A DNA stretch of 64,000 nucleotides from Parabacteroides sp. (GCA_017937385.1 JAGBDR010000035.1:28323-92322), one strand, 5' to 3'; shown: positions 45,526 to 54,784, counted from the first letter of the stretch. Made by a program: numbers and translations. Notes: generated by a model from the letters alone, not told the origin.

Positions 45526-46740
45526 ATGAGACGACTAACGGCATTCTGGCTGTCAGCCTGCCTTTTATGTACGGTTTCCGTACAGGCACAATCTTTTATT
45601 CCTGAGCGGGACTCTTCCGATGTTTCCCTGTTTGAATATGCGACGAAGATTCCCAAGCGTAATCGGGTATTCAACTTGGATCTGGAGATGCACGCTTCTT
45701 TCAACACGTTCTTCACCGAAAAGAAACTGGATGAAGCCGCTTTCCGTTTCAACCATATCAAGCTCGAAGCGACCGGCGAAGTGAACGACCGGCTTTTCTA
45801 CTGGTATCGCCAAAACCTCAACCAGGGAAATGAAGGTATGGACCTGGAGAACCTGCCGGAATCGATCGAATATGCCCTGATCGGCTACCGCCTCAATGAC
45901 AAATTCACGGTTACTTTAGGAAAACAGGATGCCGCTTGGGGAGGATTCGAATATGACCTCGACCCGTATGCGATCTATGAATACAGCGACATGAACGAGT
46001 ACATGGATTGCTATTTCACCGGAGTCACACTCGGTTTCCAGCCGACTGCATCGCAGGAATTCCGTTTGCAGGTAACCGACAACCGCATCGGAAGCATGGA
46101 GGATACTTACGGCCTGTTGCCCGCCGGAATCGAAAAGCCCCGCGCCCCGCTTTTCTACACGTTCAACTGGAACAGCAGTTATTTAGACGAAGTGCTGAAC
46201 CTCCGCTATTCCGCCACGGCCGGCGAACAGGCCAAAGGGAAATGGATGTACATGGCATGGGCCGGACACAACGTCTGCACGGGACCGTTCGACGGCTATT
46301 TCGATGTGATGTACACGCGCGGCCCACTTGACCCGTTAGGTCTTCTGACCGAACTGGTGCCGCCCGCCTTCGAGAATACGGATGAGGCGGAGGAAGGGCC
46401 TGTCTGTTTGCGGAACGTCCAGTATCTCTCGCTCGTGGCAGAGATGAACTACCGTTTCCATCCGAAATGGAACGCCTTTGCCAAAGGAATGTACGAGACA
46501 GGATCCGTCTATAAGTCCGGGAATGAAGAAGGCGAACTCCCTAAAGGCAAATACCGCACGGCATGGGGCTTGCAGGCCGGCATCGAATTCTATCCGATGG
46601 CCGATGAAAACCTGCATATCTTCCTGACAGGAACCGCCCGCGCCTACAGCCTGACCGAAAAAGCCAAAGCGCTGGGTGCTTCCATCGAAAACACACAGCG
46701 CTTGTCGGTAGGGTTTATCTATAAGTTGCCGTTGTATTAG
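45526..46740 (+). CDS. Outer-membrane porin-like beta-barrel protein
   Basis: 404 residues with a signal peptide (MRRLTAFWLSACLLCTVSVQAQ). The body resembles the phosphate-selective porin O/P-like group: alternating beta-strands such as FNLDLEMHASFNTFF, LTVTLGKQDAAWGGFEYDLDPY-type strand near FTVTLGKQDAAWGGFE, and a last strand QRLSVGFIYKLPLY ending in an aromatic residue. It should form a channel in the outer membrane. Substrate is unknown. It is the first gene on the right of invertible segment 2 and could be reached by that promoter in the present orientation. Confidence 0.75.
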   Translation: MRRLTAFWLSACLLCTVSVQAQSFIPERDSSDVSLFEYATKIPKRNRVFNLDLEMHASFNTFFTEKKLDEAAFRFNHIKLEATGEVNDRLFYWYRQNLNQGNEGMDLENLPESIEYALIGYRLNDKFTVTLGKQDAAWGGFEYDLDPYAIYEYSDMNEYMDCYFTGVTLGFQPTASQEFRLQVTDNRIGSMEDTYGLLPAGIEKPRAPLFYTFNWNSSYLDEVLNLRYSATAGEQAKGKWMYMAWAGHNVCTGPFDGYFDVMYTRGPLDPLGLLTELVPPAFENTDEAEEGPVCLRNVQYLSLVAEMNYRFHPKWNAFAKGMYETGSVYKSGNEEGELPKGKYRTAWGLQAGIEFYPMADENLHIFLTGTARAYSLTEKAKALGASIENTQRLSVGFIYKLPLY

Positions 46741-46830
46741 CTTAGACCAAATATGATCAACAACACGTTCGATGTTTATTCTTTTCCCGAATATCTTACT
46801 ATATTTGTAACAATATAAAAAAAGCGTAAT

Positions 46831-47142
46831 ATGCATACAGTAACACCGGAAATCATTCAAAAGTTTTCTTCCCACTTATTTTGGGATACCGATTGTAAGC
46901 GACTGGACTGGGAGCATCATCGCGCTTTTATTGTTAAGCGTGTATTGGAATATGGCACTTTTAAAGATTGGAATCTACTCCGTAGCTATATTTCCATACC
47001 TGAGATTGCCCATATCAGTCTAACATTTCGAGATCTTGAGCCTCGAGCACTTGCTTTTATTTCGACACTCTCCCATATTCCAAAAGAACAATTCCGATGC
47101 TACACTACAAAACAATCGAAACATCCACATTGGAATTACTAA
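46831..47142 (+). CDS. DUF6922-like partner of an AbiEii-type toxin
   Basis: 103 residues. FSSHLFWDTDCKRLDWEHHRAFIVKRVLEYG near the start is the hallmark of small proteins encoded before AbiEii-like nucleotidyltransferases in Bacteroidetes. It is likely the antitoxin-like partner (inference). TATATTTG at 46800-46807 is its probable -7 box. Its last 46 bases overlap the toxin gene in another frame, so translation is probably coupled. Confidence 0.7.
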   Translation: MHTVTPEIIQKFSSHLFWDTDCKRLDWEHHRAFIVKRVLEYGTFKDWNLLRSYISIPEIAHISLTFRDLEPRALAFISTLSHIPKEQFRCYTTKQSKHPHWNY

Positions 47143-47714
47143 AAGCACTTTTAGCTATTCCAGACTTTGCGAATTTGCGATTAGCTGGAGGCACTTCTCT
47201 GGCATTACAAATCGGACATCGTACGTCCATTGATTTAGACTTATTTGGTACTATATCCAAAGAACCAGATGAGATTCTTGAAATAATCCGTCCTTTAGGG
47301 AATATCATTACTCTTAAAAATACAAGAAACATTCACACTTTCATCATCAATAACATAAAAGTAGATATTATCCATTATACATACCCGTGGCTGGCTCCAG
47401 CCAATAACACAGATTCTTTACGACTGGCAAGCATGAAAGACATCTGTGCGATGAAATTGGCAGCAATAGCTGGTAGAGGAACAAAAAAGGATTTTATCGA
47501 CATTTATTTTCTTCTCCAACATTTCACATTAGACGAGATGTTCCATTTTTATTCTGAAAAATACGCAGATGGTTCTCTATTCATGATAATAAAAAGCCTT
47601 TCTTATTTTGATGATGCAGAAGAAGATCCTGAACCACTTATGTTTAATCATATCGAGTGGCACGTGATTAAACAGGAGATACAGAAACAAATATCCTCTT
47701 TCTCCTCCTTGTAG
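47097..47714 (+). CDS. AbiEii/AbiGii-type nucleotidyltransferase toxin
   Basis: 205 residues. The nucleotidyltransferase core is clear: LAGGTSLALQIGHRTSIDLD, with the GG-x-S and D-x-D metal residues, followed by KVDIIHYTYPW (third acidic residue) and LASMKDICAMKLAAIAGRGTKKDFID. AbiEii proteins act as toxins in type IV-like systems giving phage resistance; the tRNA-modifying members add nucleotides. It overlaps the DUF6922-like gene by 46 bases. AT-rich codon use differs from the genes on both sides and suggests acquisition. Confidence 0.85.
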   Translation: MLHYKTIETSTLELLKALLAIPDFANLRLAGGTSLALQIGHRTSIDLDLFGTISKEPDEILEIIRPLGNIITLKNTRNIHTFIINNIKVDIIHYTYPWLAPANNTDSLRLASMKDICAMKLAAIAGRGTKKDFIDIYFLLQHFTLDEMFHFYSEKYADGSLFMIIKSLSYFDDAEEDPEPLMFNHIEWHVIKQEIQKQISSFSSL

Positions 47715-47732
47715 AGGAGAAAGAGAAAGTGA

Positions 47733-50162
47733 TCAGAACACCAACCCCAACTGGTCTCCGGCCTGCAACTCGACGGCCAGTGTGCCATCTACAACCGGGA
47801 GGGAGACGGATTTTTGGTTGATTTTGATGCTCATATTGGCGGAGTCGGACGGGAGTTTGATGCGGAACGAGCCGGATACCAAGGCTTTCAAACCGGCTTC
47901 CGTCAAGCGACCTTCTTTCCATTTGGCCGACACCTCGCCGCCTCCACGGACTTTCAGGCCTTTGAAACTGCCGCTTTTCCAGGCAGATGGCAAGGCGGGA
48001 AGCAACTCGATTTCTCCGGTCTGGCTCTGTACCAGCATTTCGGCAATGCCGGCACAACCGCCGAAGTTACCGTCTATCTGGAAAGGCGGATGCGCACAGA
48101 ACAGGTTCGGATAAGTGCCGCCGCCATTCGTCATATTCGTTTTCAGGTCCACACACGGACGAAGCAAGTCGACAAACAACTTATAAGCATGATCGCCGTC
48201 ATGCAGACGCGCCCAGAAATTCATCTTCCAGCCCATCGACCAGCCGGTGCTCTTGTCTCCGCGTGCCACTAATGATTTGCGGGCAGCCTCGGCAAGTTCA
48301 GGTGTACGATTGACCGATATTTCATTGCCCGGATACAAACCGTAGAGATGGGAAACGTGACGATGGTGCGGTTCGACCTCTTCATACGGTTCGAGCCATT
48401 CCATGATCCGGCCATCCTTGCCGATTGTCGTCGGCATCAGGCGGGCACGTTTGGCGGCCAATTCGCCGGCAAAATCGGAATCGACCCCCAAAATGCCGGC
48501 CGCTTCGATCGTATTGGTGAACAGTTCGCGGACGATCTGGTTGTCCATCGTCGAACCGGCACAGATATGCGCCGTCTTGCCGTTCGGCAACCGATAGCCG
48601 TTCTCCGGCGAAGTGGTCGGAGCCGTCACTAAATAGTGGTTGCGGGGATCTTCCACCAGCATATCCACAAAGAAGAGGGACGCCCCTTTCAGGACCGGAT
48701 AGACCTCTTTCAGATATTCCTTATCCAACGTATAGAGATAATGCATATACAGATGTTCGCAAAGCCAGGCGGCGGAAGTATTGGTCGCTCCCCATGAGGG
48801 ATGTTCGCCCGGTGCGGTGAACTCCCAGACATTTCCGAGGATATGCGTTACCCAGCCGCGGGCGTTATAATAGGCCTTTGCCGTCCGTTCGCCACTGGCG
48901 ACCTGTTGTTTCGTCCATTCCACGAGCGGCAGATGAAGTTCGGACAAGTTTCCCACCTCGGCCGGCCAGAGGTTCATCTGGAGATTGATGTTCAGGTGGT
49001 AGTCGCCGTTCCAAGGCGTGTCGATCGTCTTGCACCACAGCCCTTGCAAGTTAGGCGGCAACAGCCCGACACGGGTGGAAGAGATCAACAGATAGCGACC
49101 GAACTGGAAATAGAGCGCCCCCAAAGAGGGATCGTCCGGATCGGCATTGAAAGCGGCAAGCCGTTCGTCCATCGGCAAATCCTCACGGGAAGAATGTCCC
49201 AAATCCAACTCTACCCGGCCGAACAGGGAACGGTAGGCCGCCACATGGCCTTTCTTCAAAGTGGCGAAATCTTTCTTTTCGGCATTCGCCAGCAAGGAAG
49301 CGACCTTCCCGTCCAAATCCTTATCGAAATAATCGGTCGCCATGCTCACCAACAGGATCGCTTCGGAGGCATTCCGCACGGAAACCGTCGAATCGCCCGA
49401 CGTCACATTTCCCCCTTTCGGCAGGAGGACGCGCACACGCGAGGCATAGCGGAGGCCTTTCATCTCCAGCGTATCAACCCCGTCGGGCAATTGTCCCTGC
49501 ATCAGCAGGTCCCGACCGTCGGCCGTCACCTGATAGTGTTCGGGGCGGTTCATGCCCAACGAGAAGTTCAGGGCCTTATCCGCATCGGCTGTCAGGAGGA
49601 TCACACCCAAATCATCGGCAAAAGAGGTAAAGACTTCACGCTCATACGTCACCTTTCCTCTTTTAAAAGAAGCGGTCGCAATCGCGTTGTCAAGATTCAA
49701 TTCACGCCGATAACCGGAGATCGAATCGGCACTGCCGGGATAATCGTAATCCAGGACTAAGTTTCCCAACAGCTGGTAGCTGCCATACGGGACATTCGCG
49801 CCATGCCCCTCTCCGCTCCCTGCGCCCTTGCAGACAAACGTGTTGTACATCAACTCCTGCGCCTCGTCGTTACGCCCCTCGAACAGGAGCTTGCGGATCG
49901 TCCCCAGCGAGTAATACGCCTGCGGATTGTCCGTGTCTTGCTTGCTGCCCGACCACATGGAGATTTCGTTCAGGACAATCTTCTCCGTATCGACCCCTCC
50001 GTCCGGCATCAATCCAAGGCGTCCGTTACCCAACGGGAACGACTTTTCCCATATCTCGGCCGGAGTATCGAAATGATAGGACAACGGTTTGCCCGTTTTC
50101 ACCTCCGGTGTATTGCATCCTGCAAGGATGAGCAATACGAATGATAGACATTTGAGTTTCAT
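47733..50162 (-). CDS. Glycoside hydrolase family 95 (alpha-L-fucosidase-like) lipoprotein
   Basis: 809 residues. A lipobox (LILAGC, cysteine 16) anchors it to a membrane. The N-terminal GH95 domain opens with PAEIWEKSFPLGNGRLGLMPDGGV and IVLNEISMWSG. The (alpha/alpha)6 barrel has the catalytic region WNGDYHLNINLQMNLWPAEV and later HRHVSHLYGLYPG. GH95 enzymes release alpha-1,2-fucose or alpha-L-galactose from host and plant glycans. It is monocistronic and ends head to head with the AbiEii gene. Confidence 0.92.
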   Translation of the reverse strand: MKLKCLSFVLLILAGCNTPEVKTGKPLSYHFDTPAEIWEKSFPLGNGRLGLMPDGGVDTEKIVLNEISMWSGSKQDTDNPQAYYSLGTIRKLLFEGRNDEAQELMYNTFVCKGAGSGEGHGANVPYGSYQLLGNLVLDYDYPGSADSISGYRRELNLDNAIATASFKRGKVTYEREVFTSFADDLGVILLTADADKALNFSLGMNRPEHYQVTADGRDLLMQGQLPDGVDTLEMKGLRYASRVRVLLPKGGNVTSGDSTVSVRNASEAILLVSMATDYFDKDLDGKVASLLANAEKKDFATLKKGHVAAYRSLFGRVELDLGHSSREDLPMDERLAAFNADPDDPSLGALYFQFGRYLLISSTRVGLLPPNLQGLWCKTIDTPWNGDYHLNINLQMNLWPAEVGNLSELHLPLVEWTKQQVASGERTAKAYYNARGWVTHILGNVWEFTAPGEHPSWGATNTSAAWLCEHLYMHYLYTLDKEYLKEVYPVLKGASLFFVDMLVEDPRNHYLVTAPTTSPENGYRLPNGKTAHICAGSTMDNQIVRELFTNTIEAAGILGVDSDFAGELAAKRARLMPTTIGKDGRIMEWLEPYEEVEPHHRHVSHLYGLYPGNEISVNRTPELAEAARKSLVARGDKSTGWSMGWKMNFWARLHDGDHAYKLFVDLLRPCVDLKTNMTNGGGTYPNLFCAHPPFQIDGNFGGCAGIAEMLVQSQTGEIELLPALPSAWKSGSFKGLKVRGGGEVSAKWKEGRLTEAGLKALVSGSFRIKLPSDSANMSIKINQKSVSLPVVDGTLAVELQAGDQLGLVF

Positions 50163-50199
50163 AATATTGAAATATTTAATTGTTAAATTCTTCTCTATT

Positions 50200-50627
50200 A
50201 CTTTTCTCTTGAAAGAAAAGTAATCAAAAGTTCACGGCTTAACCTGCCTCGCTACTCCGTTCCCTTCGGTTCGCTGTCGCGTCTGAAACTCGCTTCGCTC
50301 AAACAACAGACGCTCCGGGCGCTCACTCCGGTCACTGCGCTTAACGCTCACCAGCTTAGGCCGGAAATAGAGCCTGACGGCTCTTTGAGGATGGCCGATT
50401 CCGGCACCTATATAACAGGCGGTATCGGCCATCCTAAGAGAAAGCGGAGCTTTCTGGAAAAGGCCTAAGCGGACAGGCGTCAAGCGGAGGGTAAAGGCGA
50501 AGCGGCAGGAGCCTGCGCTGTCTGAGCGAAGCGAGTTTCGCAGGCGACAGCGTAGCCTTTACCCGGAGTAGCCTGGACGGTTCAGCCTTGATCTTTTGGT
50601 TACTTTTGGATCAAGCCAAAAGTAACG
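50200..50627. repeat. ~430-bp hairpin-rich intergenic element
   Basis: No gene is supported here. Hairpins are acttttct-cttg-aaagaaaagt (50200-50222), ggatggccgat with atcggccatcc (50389-50399 and 50424-50434), and gttacttttgg with ccaaaagtaac (50599-50609 and 50616-50626). Both ends carry aaagtaa(t/c)-type sequence, so the whole looks like one bounded element. The last hairpin lies just past the ABC-transporter stop and can be its terminator. GC content is higher than in other spacers. Confidence 0.55.
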
Positions 50628-52475
50628 TCAGAAACTTTGCAAATCGCAAAGCTTCTTATAATACCCTTCCATCCCGATCAGCTCCTCATGCCGTCCGCGC
50701 TCCACAATCGCTCCTTCATGCATGACACAAATCTCGTCGGCATTGCGGATCGTCGAGAGCCGGTGCGCGATCACGATTGTCGTGCGGTTGCGCATCAGGT
50801 TCTCCAACGCCTCCTGCACCAAGCGTTCCGACTCGGTGTCGAGCGCCGAGGTCGCCTCGTCGAGAATCAGGATCGGCGGGTTCTTCAGGATCGCACGCGC
50901 GATGCTGATCCGCTGGCGCTGCCCACCCGACAACTTGCCGCCCCGGTCGCCGATATTGGTATCATAGCCGTTCTCGCTCGCCATGATGAAATCATGCGCA
51001 TTGGCGATGCGGGCCGCCTCCCGGACCTGTTCGAGCGTCGCGCCCTCCACACCGAAAGCGATATTGTTGAAGAACGTGTCATTGAAAAGAATCGCCTCCT
51101 GGTTGACATTTCCCATCAGGCTGCGCAAGTCATACAACGTCGCGTCGCGCACATCCGTGTCGTCGATCGTGATGCTTCCCTTGTCCACATCATAGAAACG
51201 CGGCAGCAAATCCACCAGCGTGCTCTTTCCCGAACCCGACTGACCGACCAACGCGACCGTATGCCCTTTCGGGATTGTCAGATCGATGCCTTTCAGCACC
51301 CATTCATGCTGGTACTTGAACCAGACATCCCGGAAACGGATACTCTCCGTCAAGGCGATCGGTTTCGGATGTGCCGGATCGTTGATAGGACTTTCCGCTT
51401 TCAGGATCTTATCGACACGATCCATCGAGGCAAGCCCTTTCTGAATGGCGTATGAAGCCTTGCTCAGATCCTTCGCCGGATTGATTATGCTGTAAAAAAT
51501 CACCAGGTAGTAGATGAAAGTAGGGGCATCGATCGGGCTGTTGCTGCTCAGGATCAGCGTGCCGCCATACCAGAGCACGATCGCGATCGTCGCCGTCCCC
51601 AAGAACTCGCTCATCGGATGCGCCAGTTGCTGGCGGCGGTAGATGCGGTTCGTCAGCCGGCGGAACGTTTCGTTGCTCTTCTCAAAACGGTCCTGGATCT
51701 TCTTTTCCGCATTGAACGCCTTGATGACGCGCAGTCCGCTCAACGTCTCTTCAATCTGGCTCATCAGATACCCCCATTGCTGTTGCCCCTCGAACGACTT
51801 CCGCTTCAACTTCTTCCCGACCGTTCCCATCACATATCCGGCCAAAGGCAACAGGATAAAGACGAAAAGCGTCAACTGCCAACTGATGGCGATCATCCCC
51901 GCTAAGTAGATCAAAATCAGGATCGGGTTCTTGAACAGCATGTCAAGCGAACTCATGATGGAAGTCTCGATCTCATTCACATCCCCCGAAACGCGGGCGA
52001 TGATATCCCCTTTCCGCTCTTCCGAGAAAAAGCCCAGCGGAAGTTCCGTGATCTTGCGGTTGATCTGGTTGCGAATGTCGCGGACGACTCCCGTGCGGAT
52101 CGGGATCATCGTATAAAAAGCCATATACATCGTCCCGACTTTCAGGAAAGTGGACAGGACGAGGAAAAGGCCCAGTACGACCAGCGTAAAGGAACTGCCT
52201 TCCGTCCCGATCATATCGGATACGAACCAGAAGAAGTTGTTTTTCAACAACTCCGGCGTCGCTTTCCAGGCTTCAAATGAGAAAGGGGCGAACGTCCAGT
52301 CCCTATAAACGTAGGTCTCGTCACTGATTTTAAACAGGATATTCAGAATCGGAATAATCAAGGCAAATGAAAACAGGTTCAGAATGGCAGACAGGAAGTT
52401 GAAAATCACGTTCCATACCATAAATTTCTTGTAAGGAGGCACAAACCGCCTCAATATACGCAAAAAATCCTTCAT
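50628..52475 (-). CDS. ABC exporter, fused permease and ATPase (MsbA-like)
   Basis: 615 residues. The N-terminal half has six predicted membrane helices (from FLSAILNLFSFALIIPILNI onward) and the EERKGDIIARVSGDV coupling segment. The C-terminal ATPase has Walker A VGQSGSGKST, Q-loop, signature LSGGQRQRISIARA, Walker B LILDEATSALD and the switch histidine in VIAHRLSTI. It functions as a homodimer, exporting lipids or lipid-like compounds; MsbA-type lipid A flipping is plausible. It stands alone. Confidence 0.92.
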   Translation of the reverse strand: MKDFLRILRRFVPPYKKFMVWNVIFNFLSAILNLFSFALIIPILNILFKISDETYVYRDWTFAPFSFEAWKATPELLKNNFFWFVSDMIGTEGSSFTLVVLGLFLVLSTFLKVGTMYMAFYTMIPIRTGVVRDIRNQINRKITELPLGFFSEERKGDIIARVSGDVNEIETSIMSSLDMLFKNPILILIYLAGMIAISWQLTLFVFILLPLAGYVMGTVGKKLKRKSFEGQQQWGYLMSQIEETLSGLRVIKAFNAEKKIQDRFEKSNETFRRLTNRIYRRQQLAHPMSEFLGTATIAIVLWYGGTLILSSNSPIDAPTFIYYLVIFYSIINPAKDLSKASYAIQKGLASMDRVDKILKAESPINDPAHPKPIALTESIRFRDVWFKYQHEWVLKGIDLTIPKGHTVALVGQSGSGKSTLVDLLPRFYDVDKGSITIDDTDVRDATLYDLRSLMGNVNQEAILFNDTFFNNIAFGVEGATLEQVREAARIANAHDFIMASENGYDTNIGDRGGKLSGGQRQRISIARAILKNPPILILDEATSALDTESERLVQEALENLMRNRTTIVIAHRLSTIRNADEICVMHEGAIVERGRHEELIGMEGYYKKLCDLQSF

Positions 52476-52836
52476 GTTTGATCGATCAATTGATTTCAGG
52501 GCGCAAGTTACTCAATATCCGGCTGATTCCGGGCATCCCGGCTGACTTTATTTCACTCCTCCCTGTTCTTAGCCCTGCCAATGCCCGGCTTTTCGGGCAT
52601 CCGATCGCATTCATAATCCGTCCGCTTGGCGGCGAACGATCGTTCTCCAGCAAACGAACGGTCGGTCGCCACCAAGCGGACAACCGTTCGCCACCAAGCG
52701 GACGACTTACGGACTACGTCCGGAAAACGAATGCATCCCATGAAAAAAACGAATATATTTGGAGAAAAACGATAACAGATGCAACATTAAAAGCTATATT
52801 TGCATCTAATAGTATAGAAACAAATGCTATAAGAAC
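52476..52836. other. 361-bp spacer with short repeats and rSAM-operon promoter
   Basis: Two direct copies of cgccaccaagcggac (52667 and 52689) face an inverted copy at 52620-52634. A small atgcccg-gctttt-cgggcat hairpin is at 52581-52600. TATATTTG at 52795-52802 is the probable -7 box for the next operon. The open frame across this stretch is not credible as a gene. Confidence 0.55.
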
Positions 52837-53319
52837 ATGAAAAAGAATTTCACCACCCTCCTGAAAAGTATCAACTGGTTATTAACCAGCATACTGACGC
52901 TGTTAGGCTACTCCGCATGCGATTCTTCTGAACCGGGAGCCGACATGTACGGCTCGCCTCATGCGAACTTTACCATCAAAGGGAAAGTCGTAAACCAAGA
53001 GAACAAGCCTGTTCCGGACCTCGAAATCAAATGTTTGGTAGAACATCGCGGCGATAACCGAAGCTGGTTTGACACCATACCGCCCGTTTCGACAACTCAG
53101 GCAGGAACTTTCACCTGCCAGTTCGTAGAGTTCCCGACCGACAACTTGCGAATCATAGCGACAGATGTCGATGGTGACCTGAACGGTTCATACGAAAAAG
53201 ATTCCATAGACATCGCCATTTCCAACGACGACTATAAAGGAGATAAGGGTGCCTGGTTTAAAGGATCGGTCGAAAAAGAAATCAATATCACCCTCAAAGA
53301 AAAGACCGACCATGAATAA
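52837..53319 (+). CDS. Putative lipoprotein of the rSAM/lipoprotein system
   Basis: 160 residues. A long signal peptide ends in a lipobox (LLGYSAC, cysteine 28). The mature part has a carboxypeptidase-regulatory-like beta-sandwich (NFTIKGKVVNQENKPVPDLEI). It fits the TIGR04134-type lipoproteins that always pair with a specific radical SAM enzyme in Bacteroidetes. The stop codon overlaps the rSAM start by 8 bases (atgaataa), so the two are translated together. Which residue, if any, the enzyme changes is unknown. Confidence 0.82.
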   Translation: MKKNFTTLLKSINWLLTSILTLLGYSACDSSEPGADMYGSPHANFTIKGKVVNQENKPVPDLEIKCLVEHRGDNRSWFDTIPPVSTTQAGTFTCQFVEFPTDNLRIIATDVDGDLNGSYEKDSIDIAISNDDYKGDKGAWFKGSVEKEINITLKEKTDHE

Positions 53320-54388
53320 ACGTCCCGGACTACGCAAGCGGTTTGCGTTGGAACTATTCAGAAGCATCCGGAAAAACCGGGCCAAGATACATGAACTGCG
53401 TACGCTCTTCTGGGAGTGCACGCTCCGTTGCAACGCCTCTTGCCGCCATTGCGGGAGCGACTGCCACGTCTCGTCCGTCCATCCGGATATGCCGGTCGGA
53501 GATTTCCTGAAAGTGATCGACGAGATCACGCCTCACGTGGACCCGCACCGGGTGATGATCGTCTTTACCGGCGGAGAAGCCTTGGTACGCAAAGACATCG
53601 AAGTGTGCGGACGGGAACTGAACAAACGGGAATTTCCTTGGGGTATCGTCTCCAACGGCCTGTTGCTCACCCGCGAACGGTTAGACTCGCTGTTGGCAGC
53701 CGGAATGCACTCCATCACCATCAGCCTCGACGGGTTTGAAGAGGCGCACAACTGGCTCAGAGGGAACCGTCGGAGCTTCGAATGTGCAGTCAATGCAATC
53801 GCGATGCTGGCGGAAGAGGAGGAGATTGCCTGGGACGTCGTAACTTGCGTCAATCAAAAAAACTTCAAGGATTTGATGGTGTTCAAGGATTTTCTGATCG
53901 AGTTAGGAGTCCGGAACTGGCGTATCTTCACCATCTTCCCGGTCGGACGGGCGGCAGAGACACCGGAGTTGCAGATCGACGACGAACAATTCACCTGGGT
54001 CCTCCGGTTCATCCGCCATTGCCGAGCAGAGGGAAAGATACACGCGAGCTTTGCCTGCGAAGGCTTCCTCGGCAACTACGAAGGGGAAGTGCGCGACCAG
54101 ATTTTCCACTGCAACGCGGGAGTCAGCACGGCATCGGTCCTGATCGACGGTTCGATATCGGGTTGCCCGAGCATCCGTGCGAACTTCCACCAGGGAAACA
54201 TCTACCGAGACAGCTTTGTCGATGTCTGGAACAACGGCTTCAAGGAATACCGCGACCGGGAATGGGCCCGGAAAGGTCTGTGTGCCGACTGCGATATGTT
54301 CCGCTATTGCGAAGGAAGCGGCATGCACTTGCATGATGACAAGGGGGATTTGATAACGTGCCATTATAAGAGGATCAATACAGTTTAA
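53312..54388 (+). CDS. Radical SAM/SPASM enzyme of the rSAM/lipoprotein system
   Basis: 358 residues from ATG 53312. The 4Fe-4S motif is CNASCRHC (cysteines 40, 44, 47), followed by FTGGEALVRKDIEV. A C-terminal SPASM-type cysteine set is visible: FHCNAGVS, SISGCPSI, GLCADCDMFRYCEG and ITCHYK. Such enzymes modify peptides or proteins after translation. The pair with the lipoprotein matches the TIGR04133 family, for which no reaction is established to my knowledge. The start overlaps the lipoprotein gene; the NVEALA peptide gene follows 87 bases downstream. Confidence 0.88.
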   Translation: MNKRPGLRKRFALELFRSIRKNRAKIHELRTLFWECTLRCNASCRHCGSDCHVSSVHPDMPVGDFLKVIDEITPHVDPHRVMIVFTGGEALVRKDIEVCGRELNKREFPWGIVSNGLLLTRERLDSLLAAGMHSITISLDGFEEAHNWLRGNRRSFECAVNAIAMLAEEEEIAWDVVTCVNQKNFKDLMVFKDFLIELGVRNWRIFTIFPVGRAAETPELQIDDEQFTWVLRFIRHCRAEGKIHASFACEGFLGNYEGEVRDQIFHCNAGVSTASVLIDGSISGCPSIRANFHQGNIYRDSFVDVWNNGFKEYRDREWARKGLCADCDMFRYCEGSGMHLHDDKGDLITCHYKRINTV

Positions 54389-54474
54389 AATAATAATTTC
54401 TGCATAAAACAACAATTATATATATATAATTCGTAACTTTGGAGCATTATATAACATTTCAAATTAATAAAAAC

Positions 54475-54699
54475 ATGAAAAAAATCATTTTTGCCGCAGT
54501 TATTGCGATAGTAGCATCCATTTCTGTATGGAATTACAATCAAAGTCAAAAAGAAGCAAACTTATCAGATCTTGCTTTAGCTAACATCGAAGCCTTAGCT
54601 CGTGCTGAGATAGGAGATGCTGCCTATACCGTTAGAATATATGATCTTCACCATTGGATTTGTAATGATGGCGGTATTTCTTATTGCCCACTTAGCTAA
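54475..54699 (+). CDS. Short exported peptide of the NVEALA family
   Basis: 74 residues from ATG 54475. A signal peptide (KKIIFAAVIAIVASISVW) is followed by NLSDLALANIEALARAE, a variant of the NVEALA motif that names the family. The short tail holds two cysteines in HHWICNDGGISYCPLS. Family members are small Bacteroides/Parabacteroides proteins often encoded before beta-propeller lipoproteins, as here. TAACTTTG at 54434-54441 is the likely -7 box. Whether it is a substrate of the rSAM enzyme just upstream is an open and testable idea. Confidence 0.82.
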   Translation: MKKIIFAAVIAIVASISVWNYNQSQKEANLSDLALANIEALARAEIGDAAYTVRIYDLHHWICNDGGISYCPLS

Positions 54700-54711
54700 T
54701 GACTTAAACAC

Positions 54712-54751
54712 GAAGTCTGTTTAAAAAACATTCATATTTTAAACAGACTTC
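54712..54751 (+). terminator. Terminator or attenuator after the NVEALA gene
   Basis: Arms 54712-54726 and 54737-54751 are perfectly complementary over 15 bases with a 10-base loop. No long T run follows, so some read-through into the beta-propeller gene is likely. Confidence 0.65.
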
Positions 54752-54784
54752 CTATATTCATTTAAAAAACGTTCTTTGAATAAT

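Noticed and set aside
48801-49760. 319-codon plus-strand open frame
   Set aside because: Antisense to the GH95 gene, which has clear catalytic motifs.
50232-50483. 83-codon minus-strand open frame in the 50.2-kb element
   Set aside because: It spans hairpin arms of the repeat and has no start region; better explained as non-coding repeat.
52478-52840. 120-codon plus-strand open frame before the rSAM operon
   Set aside because: It runs through direct and inverted repeats and the promoter of the next gene, and has low-complexity translation.
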